From Qipengyuania soli (GTDB lineage: Bacteria > Pseudomonadota > Alphaproteobacteria > Sphingomonadales > Sphingomonadaceae): 64,000 nt of DNA. How positions within the stretch are numbered: the stretch's first letter is position 1; each line of letters begins with the position of its first letter. Made by a program: the position numbers and the translations under genes. Positions 36,837-45,662 of this stretch are shown here, one piece after another. The notes beneath the pieces were generated by a model. That model was not told the origin of the DNA, did not search any database, and saw nothing but the letters and a program-made list of their open reading frames with translations. The DNA is taken from contig NZ_CP064654.1 in the NCBI RefSeq assembly GCF_015529805.1, positions 992,001-1,056,000 on the forward strand, given 5' to 3'.

Positions 36837-37927
36837 TGGTCCTGACCCGCGGTGACGAATATCCGATCCACCAGACGCCTGAACCCATCGCCTATTCCGG
36901 GACGGACCGGAATTTCTACGACCGCTATTTCTTCAACGGCTATGCGCCAGACGGCAGCGGCTTCTTCGCGATCGCGCTGGGTGTGTATCCCCATCTCGAT
37001 GTCATCGACGCACACTTCAATTTTATCCGTGACGGTGTGCAGCACTGCATCCATGCCAGCGCCGAACTTCACATGGAACGCATGGCGATGGCTGTCGGGC
37101 CGATCTCGATCGAAGTGCTCGAGCCGCTCAACAAGCTTCGTATCCGGCTCGAGCCGTTCGAGGGAATGGCGGCAGACGTGACCTTCACCGGGCGAGCCTT
37201 TCCCATCGAGGAACCGCGCTTCACCCATCGTATCGGTCCGCGCGCATTCATGGACTACACGCGGATGACCCAGAACGGCCGATACGAGGGCTGGATCGAG
37301 GTCGACGGGAACCGCCGCGATCTCGCGCCGGATACAATGGGCACGCGGGATCGCAGCTGGGGAGTTCGTCCCGTCGGGGCACGGGACCCGCAGCCCATGC
37401 CCGGTCACACATTTCCCGGCTTCTTCTGGCAGTGGACACCGGTCAATTTCCCCCAAGGTTCGCTGTTCTTCCACGTCAACAACGACGAACACGGCGAGGC
37501 TTGGAACACTCGGGCCGCATGGGCGGACGAGGGCGCGGAAGCTGCGCAATTGTCGGAAGGGCATGGCAGCATGCGTACCCGCCTTCACCAGGGCACACGC
37601 TGGCCCGCGGGAGGCACCCTATCGCTCGCCGTGCGCGGAGCTCCGGAACAGGTGAGCTTCGAACCGCTGGGGCGCTTCCAGATGCGTGGCCTCGGCTATA
37701 CGCACCCGGAATGGGGCCACGGGCACTACAGGGGACCGCTGGTGGTCGAGCGTGAGGATATCCATCTGGAGGATCTCGACCCTCTGTTGCCCGAGAATCT
37801 CCACGTCCAGATGCCCGTCCGCGTTGAAGCCGGCGACGGGACCGTCGGTATCGGTGTGTTCGAACAGCTGATCATGGGGCCGTTCTCGCCGCTGGGGCTG
37901 ACCCAGTTCCTCGACGGGGCGACCTAA
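36836..37927 (+). CDS. Uncharacterised protein coupled to the phosphotransferase
   Basis: A 363-residue, mostly beta-strand protein with no signal peptide: NFYDRYFFNGYAPDGSGFF, GTRDRSWGVRPVG, FWQWTPVNFPQGSLFFHVN and YTHPEWGHGHYRGPLVVE. The TRDRSWG and W-x-W pattern recalls the double-lipocalin fold of CrtC/AttH-like proteins, but similarity is too weak for me to assign it. It is translated from an ATG that overlaps the phosphotransferase stop (TGATG), so both act in one pathway. Its TAA stop overlaps the stop of the convergent transporter gene. Confidence 0.75.
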   Translation: MVLTRGDEYPIHQTPEPIAYSGTDRNFYDRYFFNGYAPDGSGFFAIALGVYPHLDVIDAHFNFIRDGVQHCIHASAELHMERMAMAVGPISIEVLEPLNKLRIRLEPFEGMAADVTFTGRAFPIEEPRFTHRIGPRAFMDYTRMTQNGRYEGWIEVDGNRRDLAPDTMGTRDRSWGVRPVGARDPQPMPGHTFPGFFWQWTPVNFPQGSLFFHVNNDEHGEAWNTRAAWADEGAEAAQLSEGHGSMRTRLHQGTRWPAGGTLSLAVRGAPEQVSFEPLGRFQMRGLGYTHPEWGHGHYRGPLVVEREDIHLEDLDPLLPENLHVQMPVRVEAGDGTVGIGVFEQLIMGPFSPLGLTQFLDGAT

Positions 37928-38754
37928 CGGGCGAGGAGCAGGGTCGCGACCCCGACGAAGATCAGCACTCCGCCGAAGATTTTAAGGCGGTCCGCCCTCT
38001 CGCCCAGGAAGAGGACCGCGATCACCAGCGCGAACAGGATCGAGCTTTCGCGCAAAGGGGCGAGGCGCGGCAGGTCGCCGATGGAATAGGCCAGCAACGC
38101 CAGTCCATAGGAAACCACACCCAATGCTCCGGCAAGTGTGCAGGACTTCCAGTTGGCCCGTGCGTAGATCAGGAATTCGCTACCTCGCCACGCGCCGAAA
38201 CCCGCACCGATTCCTGCGCCAAGGATGAGAAATGCCCAGGCAATGTATGAAGCCGGGCTGGGGGCATTCCGCACACCGCCGGCGTCAAGAACGGTGTAGC
38301 AAGCCACTGCCAATCCGGTCAGCAATGAGTATCCCAATGCGGCAGGCGTCAGATGGCGACCGATTGCGCTGAGCATTATCCCGCTCACGACCAGTCCCAT
38401 ACCCATTGCAATGGGTAAGGTGATCGCATCGCCTAGAATGAAAACTCCGCCCATCGCTGCGAACACCGGAGCCGTGCCGCGCATAACCGGATAACTGGCG
38501 CTCATGTCCGACACTTCGAAGGCGCGGACCAGTGCGAGGAAATAGACGGCATGCACCATCAGCGACCCCGCCAGCCAGCTCCAGGCGCCAGACGGCATGG
38601 GGAAGAACAGCACGGCCGGAAGCACGAGCAGACCGCCGCTGAGGTCGATCAGCGCACGACGCGCCAGCTTGTCGTCGCCAGACTTGAGGACGGCATTGAC
38701 CACCGCATGGATGGCGCCAGAGGCAACCATCATCATTGCGGGGCCGTCGATCAT
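37924..38754 (-). CDS. EamA/DMT-superfamily transporter
   Basis: A 276-residue permease with ten predicted membrane helices in two EamA repeats: ASGAIHAVVNAVLK...SASYPVMRGTAPVFAAMGG, then SYGLALLAYSIG...RESSILFALVIAVLFLGER. It starts four bases after the ribH stop on the same strand, so it belongs to the riboflavin-gene unit. EamA proteins include the riboflavin importer RibN, making flavin transport a reasonable hypothesis only by context. An upstream in-frame extension runs antisense to nothing but through ribH and is rejected. Confidence 0.82.
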   Translation of the reverse strand: MIDGPAMMMVASGAIHAVVNAVLKSGDDKLARRALIDLSGGLLVLPAVLFFPMPSGAWSWLAGSLMVHAVYFLALVRAFEVSDMSASYPVMRGTAPVFAAMGGVFILGDAITLPIAMGMGLVVSGIMLSAIGRHLTPAALGYSLLTGLAVACYTVLDAGGVRNAPSPASYIAWAFLILGAGIGAGFGAWRGSEFLIYARANWKSCTLAGALGVVSYGLALLAYSIGDLPRLAPLRESSILFALVIAVLFLGERADRLKIFGGVLIFVGVATLLLAR

Positions 38755-38758
38755 CGCA

Positions 38759-39181
38759 TCATGCAGCGAAGCGCTGTTGCAGCGCGAACAGGGCGAGGGC
38801 GGCTTTCGCTGCCTCGCCACCCTTGTCCTTCTGATGGCGATCCGCGCGGACGATGGCCTGTTCCTCGTTCTCGACCGTGAGGATGCCGTTGCCGATCGCG
38901 ACACCGTCCATGGTGAGCGCCATGATCCCGCGCGCACTTTCGCCGGCGACGATCTCGAAGTGATAGGTCTCGCCGCGGATGACGACGCCGACGGCAACGT
39001 AGCCATCGTAGCGTTCGCTTTCAGTCGCCAGCGCGATGGCGCCCGGAATCTCGAGTGCTCCCGGAACCGTCAGAACCTCGACTTCGTGGCCAGCGGCCTC
39101 CAGCGCCGTACGGGCACCATCGACCAGCATGTCGTTGAGGTGGTCATAGAAACGGGCTTCGACGATGAGAAAACGGGCCAT
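38759..39181 (-). CDS. ribH: 6,7-dimethyl-8-ribityllumazine synthase
   Basis: Lumazine synthase condenses the RibB product with aminouracil to form the direct riboflavin precursor. The 140-residue protein has the substrate loops [13 protein letters not shown] and [16 protein letters not shown] and the [11 protein letters not shown] region. Starts at [11 protein letters not shown]; the upstream in-frame start adds eight residues and overlaps the CYTH gene. It lies downstream of the ribB fusion and CYTH genes, two bases after the latter. Confidence 0.94.
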   Translation of the reverse strand: MARFLIVEARFYDHLNDMLVDGARTALEAAGHEVEVLTVPGALEIPGAIALATESERYDGYVAVGVVIRGETYHFEIVAGESARGIMALTMDGVAIGNGILTVENEEQAIVRADRHQKDKGGEAAKAALALFALQQRFAA

Positions 39182-39183
39182 GA

Positions 39184-39729
39184 TCAATCCTTGGGAATGC
39201 CGCATTGGGCGAGTGTGTAACCTTGGTAGCGCGGATCGTCGCTGACGTCCGCAAGGCTCCAGGAGGGGTTCGGGAGGGCGGCGAGCTCTGCGCCATCCTC
39301 GAGTTCGATTTCGGAGAGCCAGAGCCCTTGCAGCGGGCCGTCGAACCTGTCGACCGAATAATCGAAACCATCGTGCGCGAGTTTGAAGCGCGTCTTGATC
39401 AGTTCGATGGCCGGTAAATCACACAGGACGCGATGCTCGGCATCTTCGATGTATGCCGTGACGATCGGTCGGGCGAGGGGATCAACGCACTCGTACTTGC
39501 GTGTCAACTTCCACACTCGCTCGTCCCCGCATGACATCTCGCGGAGGCGCAACCTGGTTCCCTCGATATAGCGATCGCGGATTGTGATCGGATCTTTCAA
39601 CGCCTCGAGATCGATGCTTTCGTGATCGACGAGCCAGCGGCGCTCGCGTTCGAGGTGCGCGTACTTGGGCTCCGCAGCCTCGTGGGCGGCAGTCCTCATG
39701 CGCTTCAACAGGAAGCCTGAAGCGTTCAC
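39184..39729 (-). CDS. CYTH domain-containing protein
   Basis: A 181-residue triphosphate-tunnel-type protein: ERERR at residues 27-31 is the ExExK-like signature (Lys replaced by Arg), followed by alternating charged strands ([42 protein letters not shown]). Members hydrolyse triphosphates or bind polyphosphate. The GTG start overlaps the ribB stop (GTGA); an ATG ten residues in is an alternative. Role in a riboflavin cluster is unknown. Confidence 0.82.
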   Translation of the reverse strand: MNASGFLLKRMRTAAHEAAEPKYAHLERERRWLVDHESIDLEALKDPITIRDRYIEGTRLRLREMSCGDERVWKLTRKYECVDPLARPIVTAYIEDAEHRVLCDLPAIELIKTRFKLAHDGFDYSVDRFDGPLQGLWLSEIELEDGAELAALPNPSWSLADVSDDPRYQGYTLAQCGIPKD

Positions 39730-40997
39730 TCCGGTATCGGGCGCTCGCCCGTGACGGAAATGCCGTATCCTTCGAGGCCGACGACGTTGTGATGCGAGTT
39801 CGTTAGCAATTCCATCTCATGCACGCCGAGGTCGGCGAGAATTTGCGCTCCGACCCCGTATTCGCGCAGTTCGCCGCTGTCCGCAGGACGGACACCGCCA
39901 ACCTCGTTCTGCAGGCTTTCCGGTCTGTTCGGCATCAGCAGGACGACAACCCCGCTACCGTTGTCGCCGATGGCTTTCATGGCCCGTTGCAGAGTGCGCT
40001 TGCGCTCACCCCGGCGGCCGAGGACGTCGTCGAAGATGGAAATACGATGCATGCGGACGAGAGTGGGCTTGCCTTTCTCGACCGCGCCCTTTTGCAGGGC
40101 GACATGCGTGCTCCCGTCGACGGCATTGCGATAGGTCATTGCTTTCCAGTCGCCGCCATAGTCGGAGACGAAAGCACTTTCACTGGCCCGCTCGACCAGG
40201 TGGTCATGCCGCATACGGTATTCGATGAGGTCGCGAATGGTCCCGATCTTCAATCCGTGGCGGCGGGCAAACCCGACGAGGTCTTCCAGGCGAGCCATGC
40301 TGCCGTCCTCGTTCATGATCTCGCAGATCACGCCCGAAGGGTTGAGACCCGCAAGCCGCGAGATATCGACTGCTGCCTCGGTATGGCCGGCACGAACGAG
40401 CACGCCGCCATCACGGGCGATCAGCGGGAAGACGTGGCCCGGCGTAACGATATCCTGCGCATTGCGAGTCGGGTCGATTGCCACCGATACAGTGCGCGCG
40501 CGGTCTGCTGCGGAAATACCGGTGGTGACCCCTTCGCGCGCCTCGATCGACACGGTGAAGGCTGTTTCATGGCGGGTCCCGTTGCTGCGGCTCATGAGTT
40601 CGAGGCCGAGCTGCTCGGTGCGTTCACGGGTCAGCGTGAGACAGATGAGGCCGCGGCCATGCATCGCCATGAAGTTGATGGCATCGGGTGTCGCCATTTG
40701 CGCTGGAATGACCAGGTCGCCCTCGTTCTCGCGATCCTCGTCATCTACCAGGACGAACATGCGCCCGTTGCGCGCTTCCTCGATTATTTCTTCGATGGGC
40801 ACCAGGACTGGCGTTTCATCGTTGGCATCGAGGAATCGCTGGAGTTTGCCGAGGGTGTCTGCCGTCGGGTTCCAGCCATCCTCCGCGCAGTCGCGCAGGG
40901 TGTTGGCATGGAGCCCGGCTGCTCGTGCGAGGCCCGCCCGGGTCATGGAGCCTTCCGTGACGATGGTACGAACGCGAGTGATGGTGTCAGTGGTCAT
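39726..40997 (-). CDS. ribB: HTH-RibB-RibX fusion: DHBP synthase with N-terminal DNA-binding domain
   Basis: A 423-residue fusion. Residues about 16-56 form a Cro/C1-type helix-turn-helix (SMTRAGLARAAGLHANTLR, then NPTADTLGKLQRFL). Residues about 75-278 are 3,4-dihydroxy-2-butanone 4-phosphate synthase with DEDRENEGDL, GTRHETAFTVSIE, TPGHVFPLIAR and GHTEAAVDISRLAG. The last 140 residues are positioned like GTP cyclohydrolase II but contain no cysteine, so the zinc site is absent and this is a degenerate RibX-type domain; a separate RibA must exist. A perfect dyad lies in its promoter, hinting at self-regulation. Start: ATG with no clear ribosome site. Confidence 0.88.
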   Translation of the reverse strand: MTTDTITRVRTIVTEGSMTRAGLARAAGLHANTLRDCAEDGWNPTADTLGKLQRFLDANDETPVLVPIEEIIEEARNGRMFVLVDDEDRENEGDLVIPAQMATPDAINFMAMHGRGLICLTLTRERTEQLGLELMSRSNGTRHETAFTVSIEAREGVTTGISAADRARTVSVAIDPTRNAQDIVTPGHVFPLIARDGGVLVRAGHTEAAVDISRLAGLNPSGVICEIMNEDGSMARLEDLVGFARRHGLKIGTIRDLIEYRMRHDHLVERASESAFVSDYGGDWKAMTYRNAVDGSTHVALQKGAVEKGKPTLVRMHRISIFDDVLGRRGERKRTLQRAMKAIGDNGSGVVVLLMPNRPESLQNEVGGVRPADSGELREYGVGAQILADLGVHEMELLTNSHHNVVGLEGYGISVTGERPIPE

Positions 40998-41004
40998 GCG
41001 ACTC

Positions 41005-41033
41005 AGTCTATCACATCGTAATGTGATTACCAA
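41005..41033 (-). promoter_or_regulatory. Predicted ribB promoter with operator dyad in the spacer
   Basis: Minus strand: TTGGTA (41033-41028), 17 bases, TAGACT (41010-41005). The dyad ATCACAT-N4-ATGTGAT (41010-41027) fills the spacer. Transcription would begin about at the ribB ATG (40997), so the mRNA would have little or no leader. A weaker half-related dyad CATCA-N5-TGATG lies at 41045-41059. Dyad and spacing are seen; repressor identity is inferred. Confidence 0.5.
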
Positions 41034-41067
41034 TTCCGCTACGACATCATTGTGTGATGGGGGGTGG

Positions 41068-41143
<76 letters not shown>

Positions 41144-41200
41144 ACACTGCGGCTTGCCGCGTGGCCGGATAAACCGGCGCCCCGACTCGGGGGAGGCGCT

Positions 41201-41228
41201 CATATAGCGGGCCTCGCGCGGATTGAAA
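41201..41228 (-). promoter_or_regulatory. Possible promoter of tRNA-Lys
   Basis: Minus strand TTTCAA (41228-41223), 16 bases and TATATG (41206-41201), about 58 bases upstream of the tRNA 5' end. The -10 is good, the -35 weak. Confidence 0.35.
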
Positions 41229-41254
41229 GGCCTTAAATGGAGCAAAATCGGGCG

Positions 41255-41554
41255 TCAGGAAAAATATATTTCGCGGCCGTCTTCGGTAAGAGTGATGGGC
41301 GCGCTCAACACATCGTGGGTAGGCATTCCCCGGGTAATCAGGCGCTCGTGTTCGAGCGCTCTCAATGCCACGAATACCTTCTCGAGCGGAGCATCGAGCA
41401 TCCTGCGCAAATCCCATATAGTCAGCGATTTACCACGCTCGCCAGCCTTGCCGACGAGGTGAAATATTTCGTTGCCCAGTTCGATCGATGACCGGACGCG
41501 AATGACGCGCATGTCTGTGTCGGACACACGTCGTCCGACGGTGGGCGAATTCAT
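41255..41554 (-). CDS. Small winged-helix protein
   Basis: A 99-residue protein with one likely winged-helix domain: FHLVGKAGERGKSLTIWDL, LDAPLEKVFVALRALEHERLI and a wing ending DGREIYFS. The start is uncertain: ATG 41554 gives the compact domain with a Ser/Arg lead, while ATG 41635 has AGG at a fair distance and adds 27 basic residues. It is divergent from the LuxR gene. Probably a transcription factor; target unknown. Confidence 0.6.
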   Translation of the reverse strand: MNSPTVGRRVSDTDMRVIRVRSSIELGNEIFHLVGKAGERGKSLTIWDLRRMLDAPLEKVFVALRALEHERLITRGMPTHDVLSAPITLTEDGREIYFS

Positions 41555-41698
41555 TTTTGGCTTGTTCAATTTGCGATCCCTTCGCCGACCAGACCTCTCT
41601 CCAAGGTTGATCGACAATGCCGCGCCAATTATCATTTTCGACCTGTCGCTGAAAGTAGCAAAGCCGGGGGACAGCCGGCGGCTACCCGGGAGAGGGGT

Positions 41699-42406
41699 AT
41701 GCTCGACACGCTGCTCGAAATCGAAAAACTCACCGATGTCGGTGCGGTGCTCTTGCTCGCCAGCGAGTTCGCATCTGGCCTTGGTGCCGTGCGACAGAGT
41801 TACCATTTTTCCCCGGTTCTGGATTCGGCCAACTCGGATCGTACTGCCGTTGTGGCCTCGGGGTTCGCAGACGAGTGGATGGACCTCTACCATCGGGATT
41901 TTCGAAGCCACGATCCGATCCCTGAACGGACCATGCGCCATGGTCAGCGGATCAGTTGGCGCGAGGCGATGGAACTGGAAGAGAATACTCCCGAACATGA
42001 GGCCTACTTCTCGGCGATGCGAGACCACGGATTACATCACGGGTTCGGCCTCCCCCTGTTTGGCCCCGGCGGACGCGAGGCTTACGCAAGTTTCGACTTC
42101 GATCGTCCGATGGAGAGTGCAGACGCCCCTATGCTGGCCAAGCTGGGTGCGGTAGCCCAGGCATCGCAGGCGCGGGTTAGCCGCCTGCTCAACGAAGGAC
42201 GTGAAAGCCCGGTTCTGTCTGACCGGGAGACCGAGGTGCTGCGGTGGCTGGCGCGGGGAAAATCGGTGACCGAGATTGCGACCATCCTCGACCTCTCGCC
42301 TGAGACGGTCCGGACTTATTCGAAGAGGCTTCACGACAAGCTGGGCGCCCACAACCGCGTGGGTGCGATTATCCGTGCGCTGAAGTTGAACCTGCTTCGG
42401 CTCTAG
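41699..42406 (+). CDS. LuxR-family regulator with autoinducer-binding domain
   Basis: A 235-residue quorum-sensing-type regulator. The ligand domain retains residues equivalent to those contacting acyl-homoserine lactones: W60, Y64, D72-P73 and W87 (ADEWMDLYHRDF, HDPIPER, ISWREA). The C-terminal HTH is LSDRETEVLRWLARGKSVTEI and DLSPETVRTYSKRLHDKL (in pieces). No luxI-type synthase is in the window, so it is a solo here. GGGAGAGGGG precedes the ATG. Its stop shares CTAG with rodA. Confidence 0.9.
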   Translation: MLDTLLEIEKLTDVGAVLLLASEFASGLGAVRQSYHFSPVLDSANSDRTAVVASGFADEWMDLYHRDFRSHDPIPERTMRHGQRISWREAMELEENTPEHEAYFSAMRDHGLHHGFGLPLFGPGGREAYASFDFDRPMESADAPMLAKLGAVAQASQARVSRLLNEGRESPVLSDRETEVLRWLARGKSVTEIATILDLSPETVRTYSKRLHDKLGAHNRVGAIIRALKLNLLRL

Positions 42407-43521
42407 CCCGACAGTCCCGAGCGAGGCGCCATCTGGTTCCAGCGGTTGACCATCATCAGTGATCCCAAGCAGATCATGTTCGTCATCATGGAGCTACCGC
42501 CGTGGCTCATGAAGGGGAGTGGAATGCCCACCACCGGTGCGAGCCCCATGACCATCATCAAATTGATGGCTACGTAGAAGAAGACGGTCGCTGTCATCCC
42601 GGTCGCCAGCAACTTGCCGAAGCGGTCGTTGCTGTTGCGAGCGACGGAAAGGCCCCAGCTGAGGATGAGGGCGAATGCGCCCAGCACCACCAACCCGCCA
42701 ATAAATCCCCACTCTTCCGCCATCGTGGCGAAAATGAAGTCGGTATGCGGTTCCGGTAGGTAGTTCAGGTGACTTTGCGACCCCTCGTTGAAGCCCTTGC
42801 CCGAAAAGCCGCCAGAACCGATCGCGATCTTTGACTGGGTAATGTGATAGCCGTCGCCCAGCGGATCGCTTTCCGGATCGAGGAAGGTGAAGACGCGCTT
42901 TTGCTGGTATTCCTTGAGTCCGAAGAAGAAGGCGAGCGGGGCAATCACCGCGCCTGCTGCACCTGCTCCCACGAACCAACGCAGCGGCAGTCCGGCGACG
43001 AACATTACGATCGCGCCACCGAAGCCGATAGCAAGCGATGTCCCAAGGTCGGGCTGCAGCAGGACGAGAGCCATGGGCAGCCCAATGATCGCGCCCGCAG
43101 GAACGAGCGAACGCCAGGTCGGAACCATACCGACGGGCAAGCTGGCATAGAACCGGGCCAGTACCAGGACGATGGCGGGCTTCATCAACTCCGACGGCTG
43201 TAACTGCATGAAACCGAGGTCGAGCCATCGCTGGCTGCCACCACCAACGAAACCGACCGCTTCAACGATCACCAGCAGGAGGACGATCACGCCATAAATC
43301 GGAAAGGCGAAGAACATCGCGAGATCGCGGGAAAACCTGCTGAGGACGAAAGCCATCGTCAGGAAGACGCAAAAACGCATGAGGTGCGACAGGGCGTAGG
43401 GAGTCCATGACCCGCCTGCAGCCGAGTAGAGCACCAAAGCGCCGAAACAAATCAGCGTCACCAGCGGGAACAGCATCTGCCAAGGCTGCCGAGCGATAGG
43501 GGCAGGGACGATACCTGTCAT
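42403..43521 (-). CDS. rodA: Rod-shape peptidoglycan polymerase RodA
   Basis: SEDS-family glycosyltransferase of the elongasome, working with PBP2. The 372-residue protein has about ten membrane helices and the SEDS loop YLPEPHTDFIFATMAEEWGF, plus GSQRWLDLGFMQLQPSELMKP. It is the last gene of the mreBCD-mrdA-rodA unit and overlaps mrdA by 4 bases. Confidence 0.95.
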   Translation of the reverse strand: MTGIVPAPIARQPWQMLFPLVTLICFGALVLYSAAGGSWTPYALSHLMRFCVFLTMAFVLSRFSRDLAMFFAFPIYGVIVLLLVIVEAVGFVGGGSQRWLDLGFMQLQPSELMKPAIVLVLARFYASLPVGMVPTWRSLVPAGAIIGLPMALVLLQPDLGTSLAIGFGGAIVMFVAGLPLRWFVGAGAAGAVIAPLAFFFGLKEYQQKRVFTFLDPESDPLGDGYHITQSKIAIGSGGFSGKGFNEGSQSHLNYLPEPHTDFIFATMAEEWGFIGGLVVLGAFALILSWGLSVARNSNDRFGKLLATGMTATVFFYVAINLMMVMGLAPVVGIPLPFMSHGGSSMMTNMICLGSLMMVNRWNQMAPRSGLSG

Positions 43522-45662
43522 TGCGGCCCGGGGGTACCAGTGGCTGGAGTTGTGGTCGGGACGCCAGCCGCCGCATCTGTCGCAACTGGCGCTGGGTCAA
43601 TTATCGAGGAAGGCGGGGGACTGTCTTCGTGCGGCTGCGTGTCATTGCGCGGTCGCACAGTCTCACCTGCGATTTCTTCCTGTCGCCGCGCGTCGATCCG
43701 TGCCTCTGCCTCAACCTGGTCGAAGATGTCCTCGTCACGTGCAGGAACTGGCTTTACGGATTCACCGGCTGCAGCGGCATATGCGCGATACCGTGCATCG
43801 AGCCGTTGTTGCGCGGTACCGCCCCACTGCGCTTCCATTGAGCGCAGGGCATCCATTCCCTTCGCGGGATCGAACAGGAACGTCATGACGTCCCTTGCAA
43901 TCGGATAGGCCGCACCCGACCCCCCGCCGTGCTCGATGACGACAGCACCGGCGTACTTCGGTTTGTCGAACGGGGCGAAGAAGATGAACAAGCCGTGGTC
44001 CCGATACTTCCATGGTCCCGATTTACCGTTCGACAGGTTCAGGCCGACGACCTGCGCCGTCCCGGTCTTTCCAGCCATCATCACGTCGGGAATGGGCAGG
44101 CGCGCCCTTCCGGCCGTTCCTGGACCGTTGACGACATCGCTCATGGCCTGTCGGACATAGCGCACATGCTCTTCATTGAAGTCGGCCTTCGCGAAGCGGG
44201 TCGATTCCTTCTTGAGCAGGTTAGGCGCAAGGTGCCGGCCGGTCGCCAGTCGTCCTGCCATGACCGCCAGCTGCAAGGGATTGGCAAGCATGTAGCCTTG
44301 CCCGATCGTGGCGTTGACCGTGTCGAAGGTCTGCCATTCGCGACCGTACTTCTTGAGCTTCCACGCAGGGTCGGGAACTGTGCCGTAGAACTGGCTTGCC
44401 ACGGGCAGATCGAATTGCTGTCCCATCCCGCAGGTACGGGCCATCGCGGCGATGGGGTCCATGCCAATCCGCTGCGCGAAGTGGTAGAAATACACGTCGC
44501 AGGATTGGTAGATGCCCTTGGCCATATTGACCATTCCGTGCCCGCGACGGTTCCAGCAGCCGAAAACGCGGTTCCCCACCCGTAGTCCGCCTCCGCAGAA
44601 GACCGACTCGTCCGGGTCAAGACCGGCCTTGAGGAAGGACATCGAGACCATCGGCTTCACGGTCGAGCCTGGGGGATACAGCCCCTTCAATACCTTGTTG
44701 CGCAGCGGAACGCGCTCATCCTCGCTAAGCATTGCGTATTCAACTCGACCGATGCCTTGCGAAAAGCTGTTGGGGTCGAAGCTCGGCATGGATGCCATGC
44801 AGAGGATGTCACCGCTTTCGCAGTCCAGCACCACTACCGAGCCGCTCTCCAGCCCGATGCGACGCGCGGCATAGTCCTGCAGTGGCCCGTCGATGGTCAG
44901 CTGCACCGGATCGCCCTGGATATCTTCGCGCGTTTCGAGGTCGCGTACGATGCGGCCGGATGCAGTCACTTCTACGCGCCGCCCGCCGGGGATCCCGCGC
45001 AGTTCCTGCTCGAACTGCTTTTCCAGCCCATCCTTGCCGATTTTGTAGCCGGGCGTGACGAGCAGTGGATTGCGATCCTGCTCCTTGAATTCCTCGGCAT
45101 TAGCTGCGCCGACGTAGCCGATAAGATGACCTACCGAAGGTCCCGTCGGATAGTAGCGAGAAAAGCCGCGTTGGGGCACGACGCCGGGAAGATCGGGCAA
45201 CCGGACGCTGACAGCCGCGAATTGTTCGTATTTCAGTCCAGACGCCACCTCGACAGGCTGGAAACCAGGAGAATCGTCGAACGCCTTGCGAACGTCTGCA
45301 GCCTGGTTCTTGTCGAGCGACAGAATGCGGGTGAGTTCCTCCAGCGTCTTGTCCGGGTCAGGGGTGCGGTCGGGAATGATGTCGACACGGAAGTCCGCCC
45401 GATTTGATGCGAGCGGTGCACCATTGCGGTCGAGTATCCAGCCTCGTCGCGGCGGGATGAGGGACAGGTTGACGCGATTGCTTTCGGATTCGAGCTTATA
45501 CTTCTCGTTCTCCGCAATGGCGATGTAACCCATGCGCGCGGCGAGCAGGACTCCCACCCCTCCCATCGCCGTTCCGATAACGAAGGTTCGGCGGTCGAAG
45601 GCATTGTCGAGCATCGTCTGGGTGAGGATGCTGCTCTGCCGCTTTTTCCCGAAGCGCCTCAT
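43518..45662 (-). CDS. mrdA: Penicillin-binding protein 2 (class B transpeptidase)
   Basis: Cross-links peptidoglycan during cell elongation. The 714-residue protein has one N-terminal membrane helix (RTFVIGTAMGGVGVLLAARM), a dimerisation/pedestal region with NRVNLSLIPPRRGWILDRNG, and a transpeptidase domain with active-site Ser in PGSTVKP and the KTGTAQ box. The C-terminus has a Pro/Thr-rich tail of about 70 residues. Start fixed by the 4-base overlap with mreD; longer upstream frames are shadows. Confidence 0.94.
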   Translation of the reverse strand: MRRFGKKRQSSILTQTMLDNAFDRRTFVIGTAMGGVGVLLAARMGYIAIAENEKYKLESESNRVNLSLIPPRRGWILDRNGAPLASNRADFRVDIIPDRTPDPDKTLEELTRILSLDKNQAADVRKAFDDSPGFQPVEVASGLKYEQFAAVSVRLPDLPGVVPQRGFSRYYPTGPSVGHLIGYVGAANAEEFKEQDRNPLLVTPGYKIGKDGLEKQFEQELRGIPGGRRVEVTASGRIVRDLETREDIQGDPVQLTIDGPLQDYAARRIGLESGSVVVLDCESGDILCMASMPSFDPNSFSQGIGRVEYAMLSEDERVPLRNKVLKGLYPPGSTVKPMVSMSFLKAGLDPDESVFCGGGLRVGNRVFGCWNRRGHGMVNMAKGIYQSCDVYFYHFAQRIGMDPIAAMARTCGMGQQFDLPVASQFYGTVPDPAWKLKKYGREWQTFDTVNATIGQGYMLANPLQLAVMAGRLATGRHLAPNLLKKESTRFAKADFNEEHVRYVRQAMSDVVNGPGTAGRARLPIPDVMMAGKTGTAQVVGLNLSNGKSGPWKYRDHGLFIFFAPFDKPKYAGAVVIEHGGGSGAAYPIARDVMTFLFDPAKGMDALRSMEAQWGGTAQQRLDARYRAYAAAAGESVKPVPARDEDIFDQVEAEARIDARRQEEIAGETVRPRNDTQPHEDSPPPSSIIDPAPVATDAAAGVPTTTPATGTPGPQ

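Noticed and set aside
41555-41698. lux box upstream of the LuxR gene
   Set aside because: ACCTGT occurs once but has no matching second half at the right spacing.
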